Assembly (NCBI RefSeq): GCF_007752535.1 | Contig: NZ_CP036426.1 | Location: 2,914,001-2,978,000, forward strand | Source of the DNA: Tautonia plasticadhaerens | GTDB taxonomy: Bacteria > Planctomycetota > Planctomycetia > Isosphaerales > Isosphaeraceae | Reading direction: 5' to 3' | Length of the DNA stretch: 64,000 nucleotides | In this document: positions 35,995 through 48,659 of the stretch, one piece after another | Layout: every line of letters begins with the position of its first letter | How positions within the stretch are numbered: position 1 is the stretch's first letter | The notes under the pieces: model-generated | The model's database searches: none | Told to the model about the DNA's origin: nothing | The model's input: only the letters and a program-made list of their open reading frames with translations | Translations under genes and position numbers: made by a program

Positions 35995-36906
35995 TCAGGC
36001 GGCCGGGGCCGAGGCGGGGTCGCCCGCCGGCCGCCCGGCGGCGGGGACCTCCCCGTCGGAGTCGGGCTCGGCCGGGGCGGCGGGGCGGTCGGCCGCCGCC
36101 CAGGTGCCGGAGGGGGCCCGGCCCTGGATCTCCCCGGCGAGCGAGGCGTAGTCGGAGGCCCCCCGGCTGGAGGGGGCGTACTGGAAGATCGACTGGCCGA
36201 AGCTGGGGCACTCGGCCAGCCGGATGTTGCGGCGGATCCGGGACCGGAAGACCTCGGCCTCGGACCAGGGGGAGCTGGGGGCCCGCTTCCTCGCCTCGAA
36301 GAACTTCTCCAGGTCCTCCACCACCTCGGCCCCGAGCCGGGTGCCCGACTCGTAGAGGCAGAGCACCACGCCGGAGACCCGGAGGTCCCGGTTCACCCGC
36401 TTGCTGACCAGGTGGATCGTCTCCAGCAGCTTCGACAGGCCGTGCAGCGCCAGGAAGTGCGCCTGCAGCGGGATGAAGACCTCCCGGGCGGCGCAGAGCG
36501 CATTGAGGGTGAGGATGCCGAGCGAGGGGGGGCAGTCCATCAGCACGAATTCATACGACTCCTCGTCGGCGGCGAGCTGGTCGCGGAGGATGACCTCCCG
36601 GCCGACGGTGCCGATCAGCTCGACCTCGGCGGCGGCGAGGTCGATGTGGCTGCCGCAGACGAACAGGTCGTCGGCCACCTGCCGGCGGACGTCGGCCAGG
36701 GGAAGCCCCTGGGTGAGCACCTCGTAGAGCGACGGCCCCGACCGGCCGGGCATCAGGCCGAGGTGCAGCGTGGCGTGGGCCTGGGGGTCGAGGTCCAGCA
36801 CCAGCGTCCGGTGCCCCTCCCTGGCCAGGGCGGCGGCGAGGTTGACCGTGGTGGTCGTCTTGCCAACGCCCCCCTTCTGGTTCAGGACCGCGATCCGGCG
36901 CGTCAT
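35995..36906 (-). CDS. ParA-family partition-type ATPase
   Basis: A 303-residue ATPase with the deviant Walker A 'LNQKGGVGKTTTTVNLAAAL' at the N-terminus, 'LDLDPQAHATLHLG', and 'VLMDCPPSLGILTLNAL' as Walker B, followed by 'FIPLQAHFLALHGLSKLLETI'. This is the Soj/ParA branch, which positions DNA or protein cargo. The last 45 residues are Ala/Pro/Asp-rich and look disordered. No parB or parS-like repeats are seen next to it, and the RNase HII-like gene follows immediately. A role as an orphan cargo-positioning ATPase is as likely as chromosome segregation. Confidence 0.88.
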   Translation of the reverse strand: MTRRIAVLNQKGGVGKTTTTVNLAAALAREGHRTLVLDLDPQAHATLHLGLMPGRSGPSLYEVLTQGLPLADVRRQVADDLFVCGSHIDLAAAEVELIGTVGREVILRDQLAADEESYEFVLMDCPPSLGILTLNALCAAREVFIPLQAHFLALHGLSKLLETIHLVSKRVNRDLRVSGVVLCLYESGTRLGAEVVEDLEKFFEARKRAPSSPWSEAEVFRSRIRRNIRLAECPSFGQSIFQYAPSSRGASDYASLAGEIQGRAPSGTWAAADRPAAPAEPDSDGEVPAAGRPAGDPASAPAA

Positions 36907-37059
36907 CGGGTTCCCTCCCTCGATCGATGCGGATTCCGTCCGACGGGCGTCCGGCGCCGCGCGCGGCGGCACCCCGAGTCGAGGCCGCACTCTAACCGGC
37001 CCCGCCGGCGGCGCGAACCCGAGTCCCGGGCCCGGCGATCGGGGACGGCGGTGGGCGGC

Positions 37060-37368
37060 TCAGGCCGGCTCGAGGATGGTGAGCGACGTGCCGGCGACGA
37101 TCTCCTTGACCCGGGAGCGGAACTCCTCCATGTGTGGCGCCTTCAGGTGGGCCTTGAGGTGGTCGAGGCTCTCCCACTTCTCGACCACCGTGACGACGTC
37201 GGGGCGGCCGGGGGCCTGGGCCGGGATGTCGGTGTCGAGGTCGACGGCGGTGCCGTACTCGATGCAGCCATCCTCGGCCCGGACGGGCTCGAGGATCGAG
37301 CGGAAGCCGGCGATCAGCTCGTCCCTCCGGCCGGGCCGGGCGGTGATCGCGGCGATGACGTGGATCAT
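37060..37368 (-). CDS. ABM-type (antibiotic biosynthesis) monooxygenase
   Basis: A 102-residue protein with the dimeric ferredoxin-like ABM fold: 'MIHVIAAITARPGRRDELIAGFRSILEPVRAEDGCIEYGTAVD', then 'VTVVEKWESLDHLKAHLKAPHMEEF'. Related proteins include YgiN quinol monooxygenases, but many are uncharacterised. It is a single gene, on the minus strand, with 153 bp between its stop and the parA-like gene. The reaction cannot be assigned. Confidence 0.87.
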   Translation of the reverse strand: MIHVIAAITARPGRRDELIAGFRSILEPVRAEDGCIEYGTAVDLDTDIPAQAPGRPDVVTVVEKWESLDHLKAHLKAPHMEEFRSRVKEIVAGTSLTILEPA

Positions 37369-38030
37369 GGTCGGTCCTGCGAGGAAGCCGGTCGTTGCGG
37401 GGGGCGGGCCGGCGCTTCGGGTCCCGTCGCGACGGCTCGACCGGACCAGTGTACCCCGATCGGCCCCGGCAGTTCAGCCGTCGGGCGGCCGGGGCCTCGA
37501 CTCGACCCGGGGATCGGGGGTCGGCCGGGAGGCCGAGGACCGCGGCCGCCACCGAATTTCCCGGCCGGTGGGGCCCCTGCGGGCGGCGGCCGGGAGGCTC
37601 CAATCCTTGTGCAAGAATCCTGTTGACAGACCTTATCCTCCATGAGAAGTTAATCCTCGATCGGTCGTCTCATTAAGCTCGACGGCCGATTCCGGCGATC
37701 ACATTCCGGTCGCCGGAAGACATCCTCGAAGACTGACGCCCAGACCCGAGGTCACCCACCCCCCGATCGTCCGGCTCGCCTCGTCTCGTGGCCCAAGGAC
37801 GTGCGGGAGGATTGCGATGGCCGGAATCGGTCCGAGTCCTTCCTGACATCACCACTCGGTGCGTCCCTCTCCGACGCACCCGGCATGATCGCCGATGTTC
37901 CCACCGGGCCGACCCGCCCTCCCGCGGTGTCGCCCAGATTGCTCCCAGAATCGGACGTCCGCCGGGCTTCCCGTCCGTGAGGGCACCCGTAGGGCCGTTC
38001 CACCCCGTCCTGAAACCGGAGCACATTCGC
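37369..38030. other. Long regulatory/leader region upstream of DUF1559 gene
   Basis: No gene is credible here. A perfect TTGACA lies at 37623-37628 on the plus strand within an AT-richer patch (37605-37680), but only poor -10 candidates (AAGTTA, GTTAAT) follow at 18-20 bp. If it is the promoter for the DUF1559 gene at 38031, its transcript would have a leader of about 370 bases. Confidence 0.35.
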
Positions 38031-39086
38031 ATGATCCGATCAGGTCACACCCGACCCCGCACCCGGATCGCCCGCGGCTTCACGCTGATCGAGCTGCTCG
38101 TGGTCATCGCCATCATCGGCGTGCTCATCGCCCTGCTGCTGCCGGCCGTCCAGGCGGCGCGCGAGGCCGCCCGCCGGGCCCAGTGCACCAACAACATGAA
38201 GCAGATCGGCCTGGCGCTGCACAACTATGAGTCGAGCAACCAGGCGCTGCCGCCGCCGAAGATCCGCTCGGGTTCGTGCACGGGCACTTACTCGAGCAAC
38301 ACGACCGGGACGATCCTCAACACCACGGCCTTCTCCATGATCCTCGGCTATGTGGAGCAGTCGCAGTTATTCAACGCCTACAACTTCCAGCAGACGTCGT
38401 CCAACAGTTCGTGGTACGGGGCGCCCGGCCAGGCGGCCCTGGCCGGCAGCGCGTTCGTGAACACCACCGTGGTCGGCTCCCTCGTGTCGTCGTATGCCTG
38501 CCCGTCCGACCAGGAGGCACGCGTCGAGAACTACGACGTGACCAACTTCGGCCCGTACAGCATGCAGGAGGCCCGTCGGAGCAACTACGGCACCGCGACC
38601 GGGCAATACACCGAGTACAACTGCCTCACCCCAGGCACGCCGAGCCTGCCCACCGACCGGGCCATGTTCTACTCCGACGCCTCGACCGGCCTGAGGGATG
38701 TCAAGGACGGCCTGAGCAACACGGTGATGATCGGCGAGAAATCCCAGAACACGATCAACTGGTGCGCCAGCTTCTTCTACTTCGGCCCCTACTGGGGGTC
38801 CGGCACGCACACCTCGACCCACCTGGTGGTCTGGCCGCCGACCTCGACTCTCGCCCCGAAGTCGACCCCGAACGCCCCCTGGGGCAATCAGGACGGAACG
38901 CTGAGTTGCGAGAAGAACAAGCGCGGTTCCTACGCCTGGGTGATGTCGAGCGAGCACCCCGGAGGGATCAACGTCTGCATGGGTGACGGGAGCGTCCGGT
39001 TCATCAAGGACACGATCAACCCGTACACGTGGTATTCGTTGCAGACGATCCGCGGTGGTGAGGTGCTCAGCGCCGACACGTACTGA
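38031..39086 (+). CDS. DUF1559 pseudopilin-like protein
   Basis: A 351-residue protein starting at ATG 38031. The basic leader '[15 protein letters not shown]' is followed by '[10 protein letters not shown]' with Glu at mature position 5, then the DUF1559 run '[36 protein letters not shown]'. The C-terminus '[44 protein letters not shown]' ends like the paralogue at 32488. The two share N- and C-terminal blocks but diverge in the middle. Two lipoprotein genes follow in the same direction (231 and 129 bp gaps). Exported through a type II/IV-pilus-like route is inferred. Confidence 0.93.
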   Translation: MIRSGHTRPRTRIARGFTLIELLVVIAIIGVLIALLLPAVQAAREAARRAQCTNNMKQIGLALHNYESSNQALPPPKIRSGSCTGTYSSNTTGTILNTTAFSMILGYVEQSQLFNAYNFQQTSSNSSWYGAPGQAALAGSAFVNTTVVGSLVSSYACPSDQEARVENYDVTNFGPYSMQEARRSNYGTATGQYTEYNCLTPGTPSLPTDRAMFYSDASTGLRDVKDGLSNTVMIGEKSQNTINWCASFFYFGPYWGSGTHTSTHLVVWPPTSTLAPKSTPNAPWGNQDGTLSCEKNKRGSYAWVMSSEHPGGINVCMGDGSVRFIKDTINPYTWYSLQTIRGGEVLSADTY

Positions 39087-39317
39087 CGAGCCTCCCGGGT
39101 GGGGGCGTCCCCCCTGTCCACGCCGTTCAGCCGCCCGAGGGCCCCCGTCCTGCCTGTTCGGTGGCCGGGGGCCCGATGCGATGGCCGTGGGCGCGTTCGT
39201 CGATCGCGTCCACGGCCCGACACGGTCGGGGGGCCGGAAGCCCAGGCCGACCCCCTCCTCCGCCGGGGAATGTGGGTCGGGGGCCTCGGGCCGAATGGAG
39301 CAATCAAGGAATCCACC

Positions 39318-39791
39318 ATGTCGCTACGATCCATCGCAATCCGCCTCTCCGTGACTGTATCCGTAATCGTGGCCCTCATCGTCGCCGGCTGCGGAGGGGG
39401 CCCAAAGCTCGTCCCGGTTTCCGGCGTCGTGACCCTGGACGGAGAGCCGCTCGAGGGCGCCACGCTCTCCTTCGTCCCGGCCGCGGGCAACGTGTTGGCG
39501 ACCGCGGGGTCAGACGTCTCCGGCCCCAACGGCAACTTCATGATGACCTACAAGGGCCGCAATGGCCTGTCCCCGGGGACCTACCGAGTCCTGGTCAGCA
39601 AGACCGAGGAGATCGAGCCCCCGAAGAACTTCCAGGTCCCGCCCGAATTCGCGAAGGCCTCCTTCGAGAAGCAACTGATGGGGCTGACGAAGGAAACCAT
39701 CCCCCCCCAAAGCTTCGAGCACGAGATCGAGGTCCCCGAGGACGGAGCGACTGACTTCGCCCTGGACTTCAAGTCCAAGGAAAAGAGCTGA
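39318..39791 (+). CDS. Planctomycete lipoprotein, carboxypeptidase-regulatory-like
   Basis: A 157-residue lipoprotein: signal peptide with lipobox 'LIVAGC', then 'VSGVVTLDGEPLEGATLSFVPAAGN', 'GPNGNFMMTYKGRNGLSPGTYRVLVSKTEE' and a short acidic C-terminus. AAGGA lies eight bases before the ATG. It shares the 'SGxVTLxxEPLxxxxxxFVP' strand pair with the lipoproteins at 31849 and 39921. It follows a DUF1559 gene and may be part of the same transcription unit. Confidence 0.78.
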   Translation: MSLRSIAIRLSVTVSVIVALIVAGCGGGPKLVPVSGVVTLDGEPLEGATLSFVPAAGNVLATAGSDVSGPNGNFMMTYKGRNGLSPGTYRVLVSKTEEIEPPKNFQVPPEFAKASFEKQLMGLTKETIPPQSFEHEIEVPEDGATDFALDFKSKEKS

Positions 39792-39920
39792 TCCGGGGAC
39801 CCACACGAACGTGAGGCCTCGTTCGTCCCGAGTCACCCCCCCGGCCCTTCGGGAGGGGCATGTCTCGGGACCTCTCCGCATGTCGATGATCGATCCGTTG
39901 CGAAAGGAGTGTTCGCCTCG

Positions 39921-40613
39921 ATGAACGACCGATGGTGGATCGCCCTCGCGCTCGGTCTGGCGAGCGGCCTCCTGGGGGGCTGTGGGGTGGAGGACTCGCT
40001 CCCTTCGCCGCCCGAGCTCTTTCCCGTCACCGGCAAGGTGACCGTCCAGGGAGAACCGCTGGCCGAGGCCGTGGTCACATTCCTGCAAGTCGATGAGAAG
40101 GGGACCCTGGCCGTCGGCGAAACCCAGGAGGACGGCACCTACATCCTCAGCCACGTCGGCACCCCCGGCGCGGCCGCCGCCTCTTACAAGGTGGCGATCA
40201 GTTACCTCGTGGGGGAGGACGGTACCATTTACGGGCTAGGGCCCCGCTCCGGCTTGGCCAAGCCCCATGGGATGCTCTCCGCGAAGGAACTCATCCCCCA
40301 GGAGTGGAGCGACCTCGGCATCGCGGAACATGTGGTCGAGGTCCCCGAGGGCGGAGGGGTCATTGACCTCGACATCGATGTCCCGCTGCTCCCCCCTCCT
40401 CCTCCGGCGAGTCCCTCGGGATTCGAAACGTCCGCCGAGCCGAGCCCAGAGGCCGACTCGCCCGAGTCCGAGGACGATGCGGATCACGACGAGCCCCCGG
40501 CCCCCGACCTCGGTGCCGAGCCCGCAGCCGAATCCGCCGATTCGCCCGAGGGGGCCCCCTCCCCGGAACCGGACGAGTCCCCGGCAGCCGATGAGGCCAC
40601 CGGATCCCCCTGA
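39921..40613 (+). CDS. Planctomycete lipoprotein with acidic Pro-rich tail
   Basis: A 230-residue lipoprotein with signal 'MNDRWWIALALGLASGLLGGC' and the beta-sandwich block 'VTGKVTVQGEPLAEAVVTFLQVDEKGTLAVGETQEDGTYIL'. Residues about 155-230 are Pro/Glu/Asp/Ser repeats, likely disordered. AAAGGAG lies 11 bases before ATG 39921; a GTG at 39909 would add four residues. It is the third gene in line after the DUF1559 gene at 38031. Confidence 0.72.
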   Translation: MNDRWWIALALGLASGLLGGCGVEDSLPSPPELFPVTGKVTVQGEPLAEAVVTFLQVDEKGTLAVGETQEDGTYILSHVGTPGAAAASYKVAISYLVGEDGTIYGLGPRSGLAKPHGMLSAKELIPQEWSDLGIAEHVVEVPEGGGVIDLDIDVPLLPPPPPASPSGFETSAEPSPEADSPESEDDADHDEPPAPDLGAEPAAESADSPEGAPSPEPDESPAADEATGSP

Positions 40614-41179
40614 GCCGTGCCCCGGCTCCAATTCCCCTCTCCCTCCGGGCGGCCCCCGCTCCCCAAGCGGACGGTCGCCCTCTTCGTCACGCCTGAGATG
40701 ATCGCCACTCCCCGGATCCCCCGGACATCGGCCCTGGACCGATCGGTCCGGGGCCGTCGCGCCCTTGCCAAGTCGCCGGGGCCGCCCGCCAAGGCCATGT
40801 CGTCCCGGCCGCATCCAAGGTCCGATCGTCCGGGACATCCGGGATGACCGGCCCGCTCGAGTTTCAACGCACCGGGCAGCCACCCTGGCCTGCTGCATGA
40901 CCCCGTTCATGGGCCGGCATTGGACCGGAGACTTCCCAAAAAAATCGGCCGTCGGCGTGTTAGGCTATTGACGAAGCCGCTGATGTCCGAGTGTATTATT
41001 GGAATCTCGAATACCGCGGCGCCCTCCTCGCGAGGCGGGGGCGATCGGCCGAGGGGGCGACCCCGGGGCGGGGGCGGGTCGAGGTCAGCGGCGGAGGCCC
41101 GATTCGGGCCCCGCCAACGGGATCGAGCGGACGAGCGGGGCCCGCCGGGGCCTCCCGCGATCGAGGTATCACCGCGACG
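40614..41179. other. Intergenic region upstream of the LysR-gltBD genes
   Basis: The first 300 bases look featureless. From 40930 the sequence becomes AT-richer and holds TTGACG (40968-40973), TATTAT (40994-40999) and the dyad at 40997-41013. This is probably the promoter and operator region for the LysR gene and perhaps gltBD. No small gene is visible. Confidence 0.5.
40997..41013 (+). promoter_or_regulatory. Putative LysR-type operator (T-N11-A dyad)
   Basis: TATTGGAATCTCGAATA is an interrupted dyad (TATTgGA-atc-TCgAATA) containing the LysR-family T-N11-A arrangement at 40999-41011. It overlaps the likely -10 region (TATTAT) and lies about 167 bp upstream of the LysR start. Such a site fits autoregulation. 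Its use in gltBD control is inferred. Confidence 0.5.
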
Positions 41180-42187
41180 ATGCAGTTCGAGGCCCTGAAA
41201 ATCTTCTGCGACGTCGTCCGGCTCGCCAGCTTCTCCCGGGGCGCGACCGAGAACGGCGTCTCCCAATCGACGGCCAGCCAGGCGGTCCACAACCTGGAGG
41301 ACCGGCTGGGGGCGAAGCTGATCGACCGCTCCAAGCGGCCCCTGAAGCCGACGCCGCACGGGAAGGTCTACTACGAGGGGTGCCTGGAGCTGGTCGAGCG
41401 GTATCAGGAAGTCGAGCGGAGGGTCCGGGCGCTGGGGCGGGAGGACCGGATCGAGGGGGTGGTGCGGGTGGCGGCGATCTACTCGGTCGGCCTGGGCCAC
41501 CTGACCGGCCACATCGCCGCCTTCCGGGCCCGGCACCCGCTGGCCGACTGCCGGCTGGAGTGCATGCACCCCAGCGAGGTCGTCGAGCGGGTCCGGGACG
41601 GCGAGGCCGACCTGGGGATCGTCTCCTTCCCGAAGAAGTGGCCGGGGCTGGACGTGGTCCCCTGGCGGGACGAGGAGATGGTGCTGGCCGTGCCCCCCGG
41701 CCATCCGCTGGCGGATCCGGCCGGGGTCGCCGCCGGCCGGCTCGACGGGGCCCGGTTCGTGCACTACGATCGGGAGCTGCCGATCCGACGCGCGATCGAC
41801 CGGCACCTGAAGCGTCGGGGGGTCCAGGTCGAACCCGGCCTGGAGTTCGACAGCATCGAGAACATCAAGCGGGCCGTCGAGGTCGGCGCCGGGGCGGCGA
41901 TCCTGCCCCGGGCGACGCTCGACCGCGAGGTCGCCTCGGGCAGCCTCGTCGCCGTCCCGCTGGCCGACCACCCGCTCGTCCGCCCGCTGGCGATCATCCA
42001 CCGGGGGGAGGCGACGCTGGGCCTGGCGGGTGCCCGGTTCCTCCGGGCCCTCCGAGACGAAGACGAGGCCGGCGAGCGGCCCGGCCTCCCCGATCCGGCC
42101 GCCTCCCCCCCGGTCAACGGGGCGGCGAGGCACGAGAACGGCCGGGTCCCCCGGGACGGGCGGGCCCCGGTTTCGAAGAAAAGCTGA
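41180..42187 (+). CDS. LysR-family transcriptional regulator, GltC-like by context
   Basis: A 335-residue regulator starting at ATG 41180. Residues 1-60 are the winged HTH ('[49 protein letters not shown]'). The effector-binding domain follows ('[35 protein letters not shown]', '[19 protein letters not shown]', '[19 protein letters not shown]'). A 40-residue polar tail is extra to the usual 300 aa. It lies 143 bp upstream of gltB in the same direction, unlike the divergent gltC-gltAB order of Bacillus. Control of glutamate synthase is inferred from position; the effector is not known. Confidence 0.88.
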   Translation: MQFEALKIFCDVVRLASFSRGATENGVSQSTASQAVHNLEDRLGAKLIDRSKRPLKPTPHGKVYYEGCLELVERYQEVERRVRALGREDRIEGVVRVAAIYSVGLGHLTGHIAAFRARHPLADCRLECMHPSEVVERVRDGEADLGIVSFPKKWPGLDVVPWRDEEMVLAVPPGHPLADPAGVAAGRLDGARFVHYDRELPIRRAIDRHLKRRGVQVEPGLEFDSIENIKRAVEVGAGAAILPRATLDREVASGSLVAVPLADHPLVRPLAIIHRGEATLGLAGARFLRALRDEDEAGERPGLPDPAASPPVNGAARHENGRVPRDGRAPVSKKS

Positions 42188-42330
42188 GCAGATGCTGGTG
42201 CATCGGCCCGAGGATCGGGGCCGGGCGCCGGCCCCGGGGCGGCCCCTCGACGCGTGCGAGCGGGGCCGCCCCGGGGCCGGCGCCTCCCGGCCGAACCGAG
42301 GGCCGTCCGGAGTCCGGAGGAGCAAGATCG

Positions 42331-45300
42331 ATGAGCACGAGTCAGCCGCCCCGACAGGGCCTCTACGACCCCGCCCTCGAGCACGACGCCTGCGGCGTCG
42401 GGTTCGTCGTCGACCTGGAGGGCCGCCGGTCGTTCAAACTCGTGCGCGACGGATTGCGCGCCCTCTGCAACCTCGACCACCGGGGCGCCCGGGGCTGCGA
42501 GCCCAACACCGGGGACGGCGCCGGCATCCTCATCCAGATCCCCCACGAATTCCTCAGGGCCCGCTGCGCCCCGCTGGGGATCGACCTGCCCGGGCCGGGG
42601 CGATACGGCGTCGGCGCCATGTTCGCCTCGCCGGTCCCCGAACGCCGGGACGCCGGCAAGGCGATCTTCGAGAAGATCCTCGAGGAGGAGCGCCTGCCGC
42701 TGCTCGGCTGGCGGGAGCTCGTCACCGACAACTCCTCGCTGGGCGCCACGGCGAGGGCCGTCGAGCCCGGCGTCTGGCACGCGATCGTCGGCTCCCGCTT
42801 CGGCGACGACACCGACGCCTTCGAGCGGAAGCTGTTCGTCGTCCGCAAGCGGTTCGAGCACGCCGTCGAGGCCGCCGGGCTGGACGACCGGGCGTTCTTC
42901 TACTTCTCCAGCCTCTCCTGCCGGACGCTGGTGTATAAGGGGATGCTCACCCCCGAGCAGGTCATCGACTACTACGCCGACGACCTGGGGGACGAGCGGG
43001 TCGACAGCGCCCTCTGCATGTTCCACTCCCGGTTCAGCACCAACACCTTCCCGAGCTGGGAGCTGGCCCACCCCTACCGGATGATCGCCCACAACGGCGA
43101 GATCAACACGCTGCGGGGGAACATCAACTGGATGCGGGCCCGCGAGGCGCTGTTCGCCTCCGACCTGTTCGAGCCCGGCGACCTGGAGCACCTCAGGCCG
43201 GTCATCCGCGAGGGGCTCTCCGACACCGCCAGCCTCGACGCCGCCATCGAGCTGCTGGTGAAGGCCGGCTACAGCCTGCCGCACGCGATGATGATGCTCG
43301 TGCCCGAGGCCTGGGAGAACCACGAGACCATGTCCCGGGAGAAGAAGGACTTCTACGCCTTCCACTCCTGCCTGATGGAGCCCTGGGACGGGCCCGCGTC
43401 GATCGCCTGCACCGACGGCCGGGTCATCGGCGCCACGCTCGACCGCAACGGCCTGAGGCCCAGCCGGTACACCGTCACCAAGGACGGCCTGGTGGTGATG
43501 GGGTCGGAGACCGGGATGCTCGACGAGATCGCGCCGGAGGACGTGGTCCTCAAGGGGCGGCTGGAGCCGGGCAAGATGTTCCTGGTGGACATGGAGCAGG
43601 GCCTGATCGTCGGCGACGAGGAGCTGAAGCACGCCCTCGCCTCGGCCAAACCCTACGGCGAGTGGGTCGAGCGGGGGATGCCCCGGCTGTCGGAGGTCCC
43701 CCGGCGTGGCGAGGTCCCCGGTCCCGACCACGACACCCTGCTGCACCGGCAGCTCGCCTACGGCTACACGCTCGAGGACCTCAAGTACATCCTCAGCCCG
43801 ATGGGAGAGCGGGGGGAGGAGGCGATCGGCTCGATGGGCACGGACACCCCCCTGGCGGTGCTCTCCGACCGGCCCCAGCCGATCTTCAACTACTTCAAGC
43901 AGCTGTTCGCGCAGGTGACCAACCCGCCGCTGGACGCGATCCGGGAGGAGCTGGTCACCTCGGTCCTGACCGGCCTGGGGGGCGAGGGGAACCTGCTGGC
44001 CCCCGGCCCGGAGAACGCCCGGCAGATCCGGCTCGACACCCCGGTGCTCGACAACGACGAGACCGAGGCGATCAAGGTCCTGGAGGGCTGGCGGGGGTTC
44101 AAGTCCGCCACCATCTCGATGCTCTTCCCCGCCTCCGAGGGGGCCGGGGGGATGGCACGCCGCCTGGAGGAGATCTTCCAGGAGGCCAAGCGGGCGATCG
44201 AGGACGGGGCGAACATCATCGTCCTCTCGCACCGGTCGGTGACGAGGGACCTGGCGCCGATCCCCTCGCTGCTGGCCACCTCGGGCCTGCACCACTTCAT
44301 GGTGCGGGAAGGCCTGCGGATGCGGTGCGGGTTCGTGGTCGAGTGCGGCGACGCGAGGGAGGTGCACCACTTCGCCCTGCTGCTCGGCTACGGCGCCGGG
44401 GCGATCAACCCCTACGTCGCCTTCGAGACGCTCGACGACATGATCGCCACCGGCTACCTCCGGGGCCTGACCCACGAGGAGGCGGTGGCCCGCTACCGCA
44501 AGGCGATCAAGAAGGGGGTCGTGAAGGTGATGTCCAAGATGGGCATCAGCACGATCCAGAGCTACCGGGGGGCCCAGATCTTCGAGGCGATCGGCCTGAA
44601 CTCGGCGTTCGTGGCCAAGTACTTCGACAAGACGGCGTCGCGGATCGAGGGCATCGGCCTGGCCGAGGTCGCCGAGGAGACGCTCTTCCACCACCGCCGG
44701 GCCTTCGCCGAGCGCGAGGTCGGGCCGGTGATGCTGGAGGAGGGGGGCCAGTACCAGTGGCGCCGGGACGGCGAGTTCCACCTGTTCAACCCGGAGACGG
44801 TCTTCCGACTGCAGCACGCCACCAAGGCGGGCCGGCTGGACGTCTTCAAGTCGTACTCGAAGCGGGTCGACGAGCAGAACGAGCGGCTCTGCACGCTCCG
44901 GGGGCTGTTCGAGTTCAAGTTCGGCGACCGGACGCCGGTGCCCATCGAGGAGGTCGAGCCGGTCGAGTCGATCGTCCGGCGGTTCGCCACCGGGGCGATG
45001 AGCTACGGGTCGATCTCGGCCGAGGCGCACGAGACGCTGGCGATCGCCATGAACCGGCTCGGCGGCAAGTCGAACACCGGGGAGGGGGGCGAGAACCCCG
45101 AGCGGTTCACGCCCCTGCCCGGCGGCGACAGCAAGCGGTCGGCGATCAAGCAGGTGGCCTCCGGCCGGTTCGGGGTGACGAGCGAATACCTCGTCAACGC
45201 GGACGAGATCCAGATCAAGATGGCCCAGGGGGCCAAGCCCGGCGAGGGGGGACAGCTCCCCGGCCATAAGGTCTGGCCCTGGATCGCCAAGGTCCGGTTC

Positions 45301-47173
45301 TCGACCCCCGGCGTGGGGCTCATCAGCCCGCCGCCGCACCACGACATCTACTCGATCGAGGACCTGGCGCAGCTCATCCACGACCTGAAGAACGCCAACC
45401 CCAGGGCCCGGATCAGCGTGAAGCTGGTGGCCGAGGTCGGCGTGGGCACCGTCGCGGCGGGCGTCTCCAAGGCGCACAGCGACGTGGTGCTCATCTCCGG
45501 CTTCGACGGCGGCACCGGGGCCAGCCCGCTGACCTCCCTGAAGCACGCGGGCATCCCCTGGGAGCTGGGCCTGGCCGAGACGCAGCAGACGCTGGTCCTG
45601 AACAACCTCCGGGACCGGATCGTCGTGCAGGCCGACGGCCAGATGAAGACCGGCCGGGACGTGGTGATCGCGGCCCTGCTGGGGGCCGAGGAGTACGGCT
45701 TCGCCACCGCGCCGCTGGTGGTGATGGGCTGCATCATGATGCGGGTCTGCCACCTGGACACCTGCCCGGTCGGGATCGCCACGCAGAACCCGAAGCTGCG
45801 GGCCAAGTTCGCCGGCAAGGCCGATCACGTGGTCAACTACTTCAAATTCGTCGCCGAGGAGATCCGGGGGCTGATGGCGCAGCTCGGCTTCCGGACGATG
45901 GACGAGATGATCGGCCGCAGCGACGCGCTCGACATGCGGAAGGCCATCGACCACTACAAGGCGAAGGGCCTGGACTTCTCGAAGATCCTCCACCGCCCCG
46001 AGACCCCGCCGGGGGTGGCCGTCCGCCGGGTCGTCGAGCAGGACCACGGCCTCGACCGGTCGCTCGACCAGACCTTCCTCGTGCCGAAGTGCGAGCCCGC
46101 CCTGGAGCGGGGAGAGCCGGTCGCCTTCGAGGTGCCGATCCGCAACATTAACCGGACCGTGGGGACGATCCTCGGCAGCGAAGTCACCCGCCGGTACGGC
46201 GGCGCCGGCCTGCCGGACGACACCATCCACATCAAGTTCGACGGCTCCGCCGGCCAGAGCTTCGGCGCCTTCGTCCCCCGGGGGATCACCCTGGAGCTGG
46301 AGGGGGACGCCAACGACTACACCGGCAAGGGCCTCTCCGGCGGCAAGGTGGTCGTCTACCCGCCGAGGGAGGCGACCTTCAAGGCCGAGGAGAACATCCT
46401 CGTCGGCAACGTCGTCCTCTACGGCGCCACCGCCGGCCGGGCCTTCTTCCGGGGGAGGGCCGGCGAGCGGTTCTGCGTCCGGAACTCGGGGGCCCTGGCG
46501 GTGGTGGAAGGGATCGGCGACCACGGGTGTGAATACATGACGGGCGGCGTGGCCGTGGTGCTCGGCCCGACCGGCCGCAACTTCGCGGCGGGCATGAGCG
46601 GCGGCATGGCCTTCGTGCTCGACGAGGCGGGCGACTTCCGCTCGCGCTGCAACGCCGAGATGGTGGACGTCGAGCCGTTCTCCGAGTCGGAGGACCTGGA
46701 ACTCGTCCGGGACCTGCTCATCCAGCACGCCGGTTACACCGGCAGCGTGGTGGCCGCCCGGGTGCTGAACGACTGGGACTCGGCCGTCCCGCAATTCGTC
46801 AAGGTCATGCCGCGGGACTATCGCCGCGTGCTCGACCGCCAGAAGCAGGTCATGGCCTCGCTCTTCGAGGAGGCCACCGGCCTGAGGCGTTCCCGGGGCG
46901 AGTTCGAGCTGGACGACCTGCGGCACAAGGCCGAGCCGAACGACTTCGCCTTCGTCGAGGACATGCTCTCGAGGTTCGCCCGCCCGGCCACGCTCGACGA
47001 GGTCGACGGCCTGCTCGTCCCCCGCAACGGCCACGACTGGGACTGGCCGTTCACCAACTTCGTCAAGGTGCTGCCCGAGGGCAACCGCCGGCTCCTGCTG
47101 GAGCGCAAGCGGCTCGGCGCCGACGCCGCCCCGAACCGCCCGAGCGACCCGGGCCTGACGCTGGAGGTCAACC

Positions 47174-47181
<8 letters not shown>
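42331..47181 (+). CDS. gltB: Glutamate synthase large subunit, GltB
   Basis: A 1616-residue enzyme. The glutaminase domain begins at Cys21 ('[12 protein letters not shown]'), exposed after removal of a short propeptide; '[29 protein letters not shown]' is its substrate loop. The FMN-binding synthase domain has '[34 protein letters not shown]', and the 3Fe-4S cluster cysteines are in '[19 protein letters not shown]'. The C-terminal GxGxG beta-helix includes '[17 protein letters not shown]'. With GltD it makes two glutamates from glutamine and 2-oxoglutarate. ATG 42331 follows GGAGGAG by 9 bases. It is about 90 residues longer than usual, because the end carries a second 'NFVKVLP..RRLL' segment. 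Confidence 0.96.
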
Positions 47182-48652
<1,471 letters not shown>

Positions 48653-48659
48653 ACCGGGT

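Noticed and set aside
39101-39113. GGGGG-CGT-CCCCC after the second DUF1559 gene as a terminator.
   Set aside because: The stem is only five pairs and such runs are common in this sequence; two more genes follow in the same direction.
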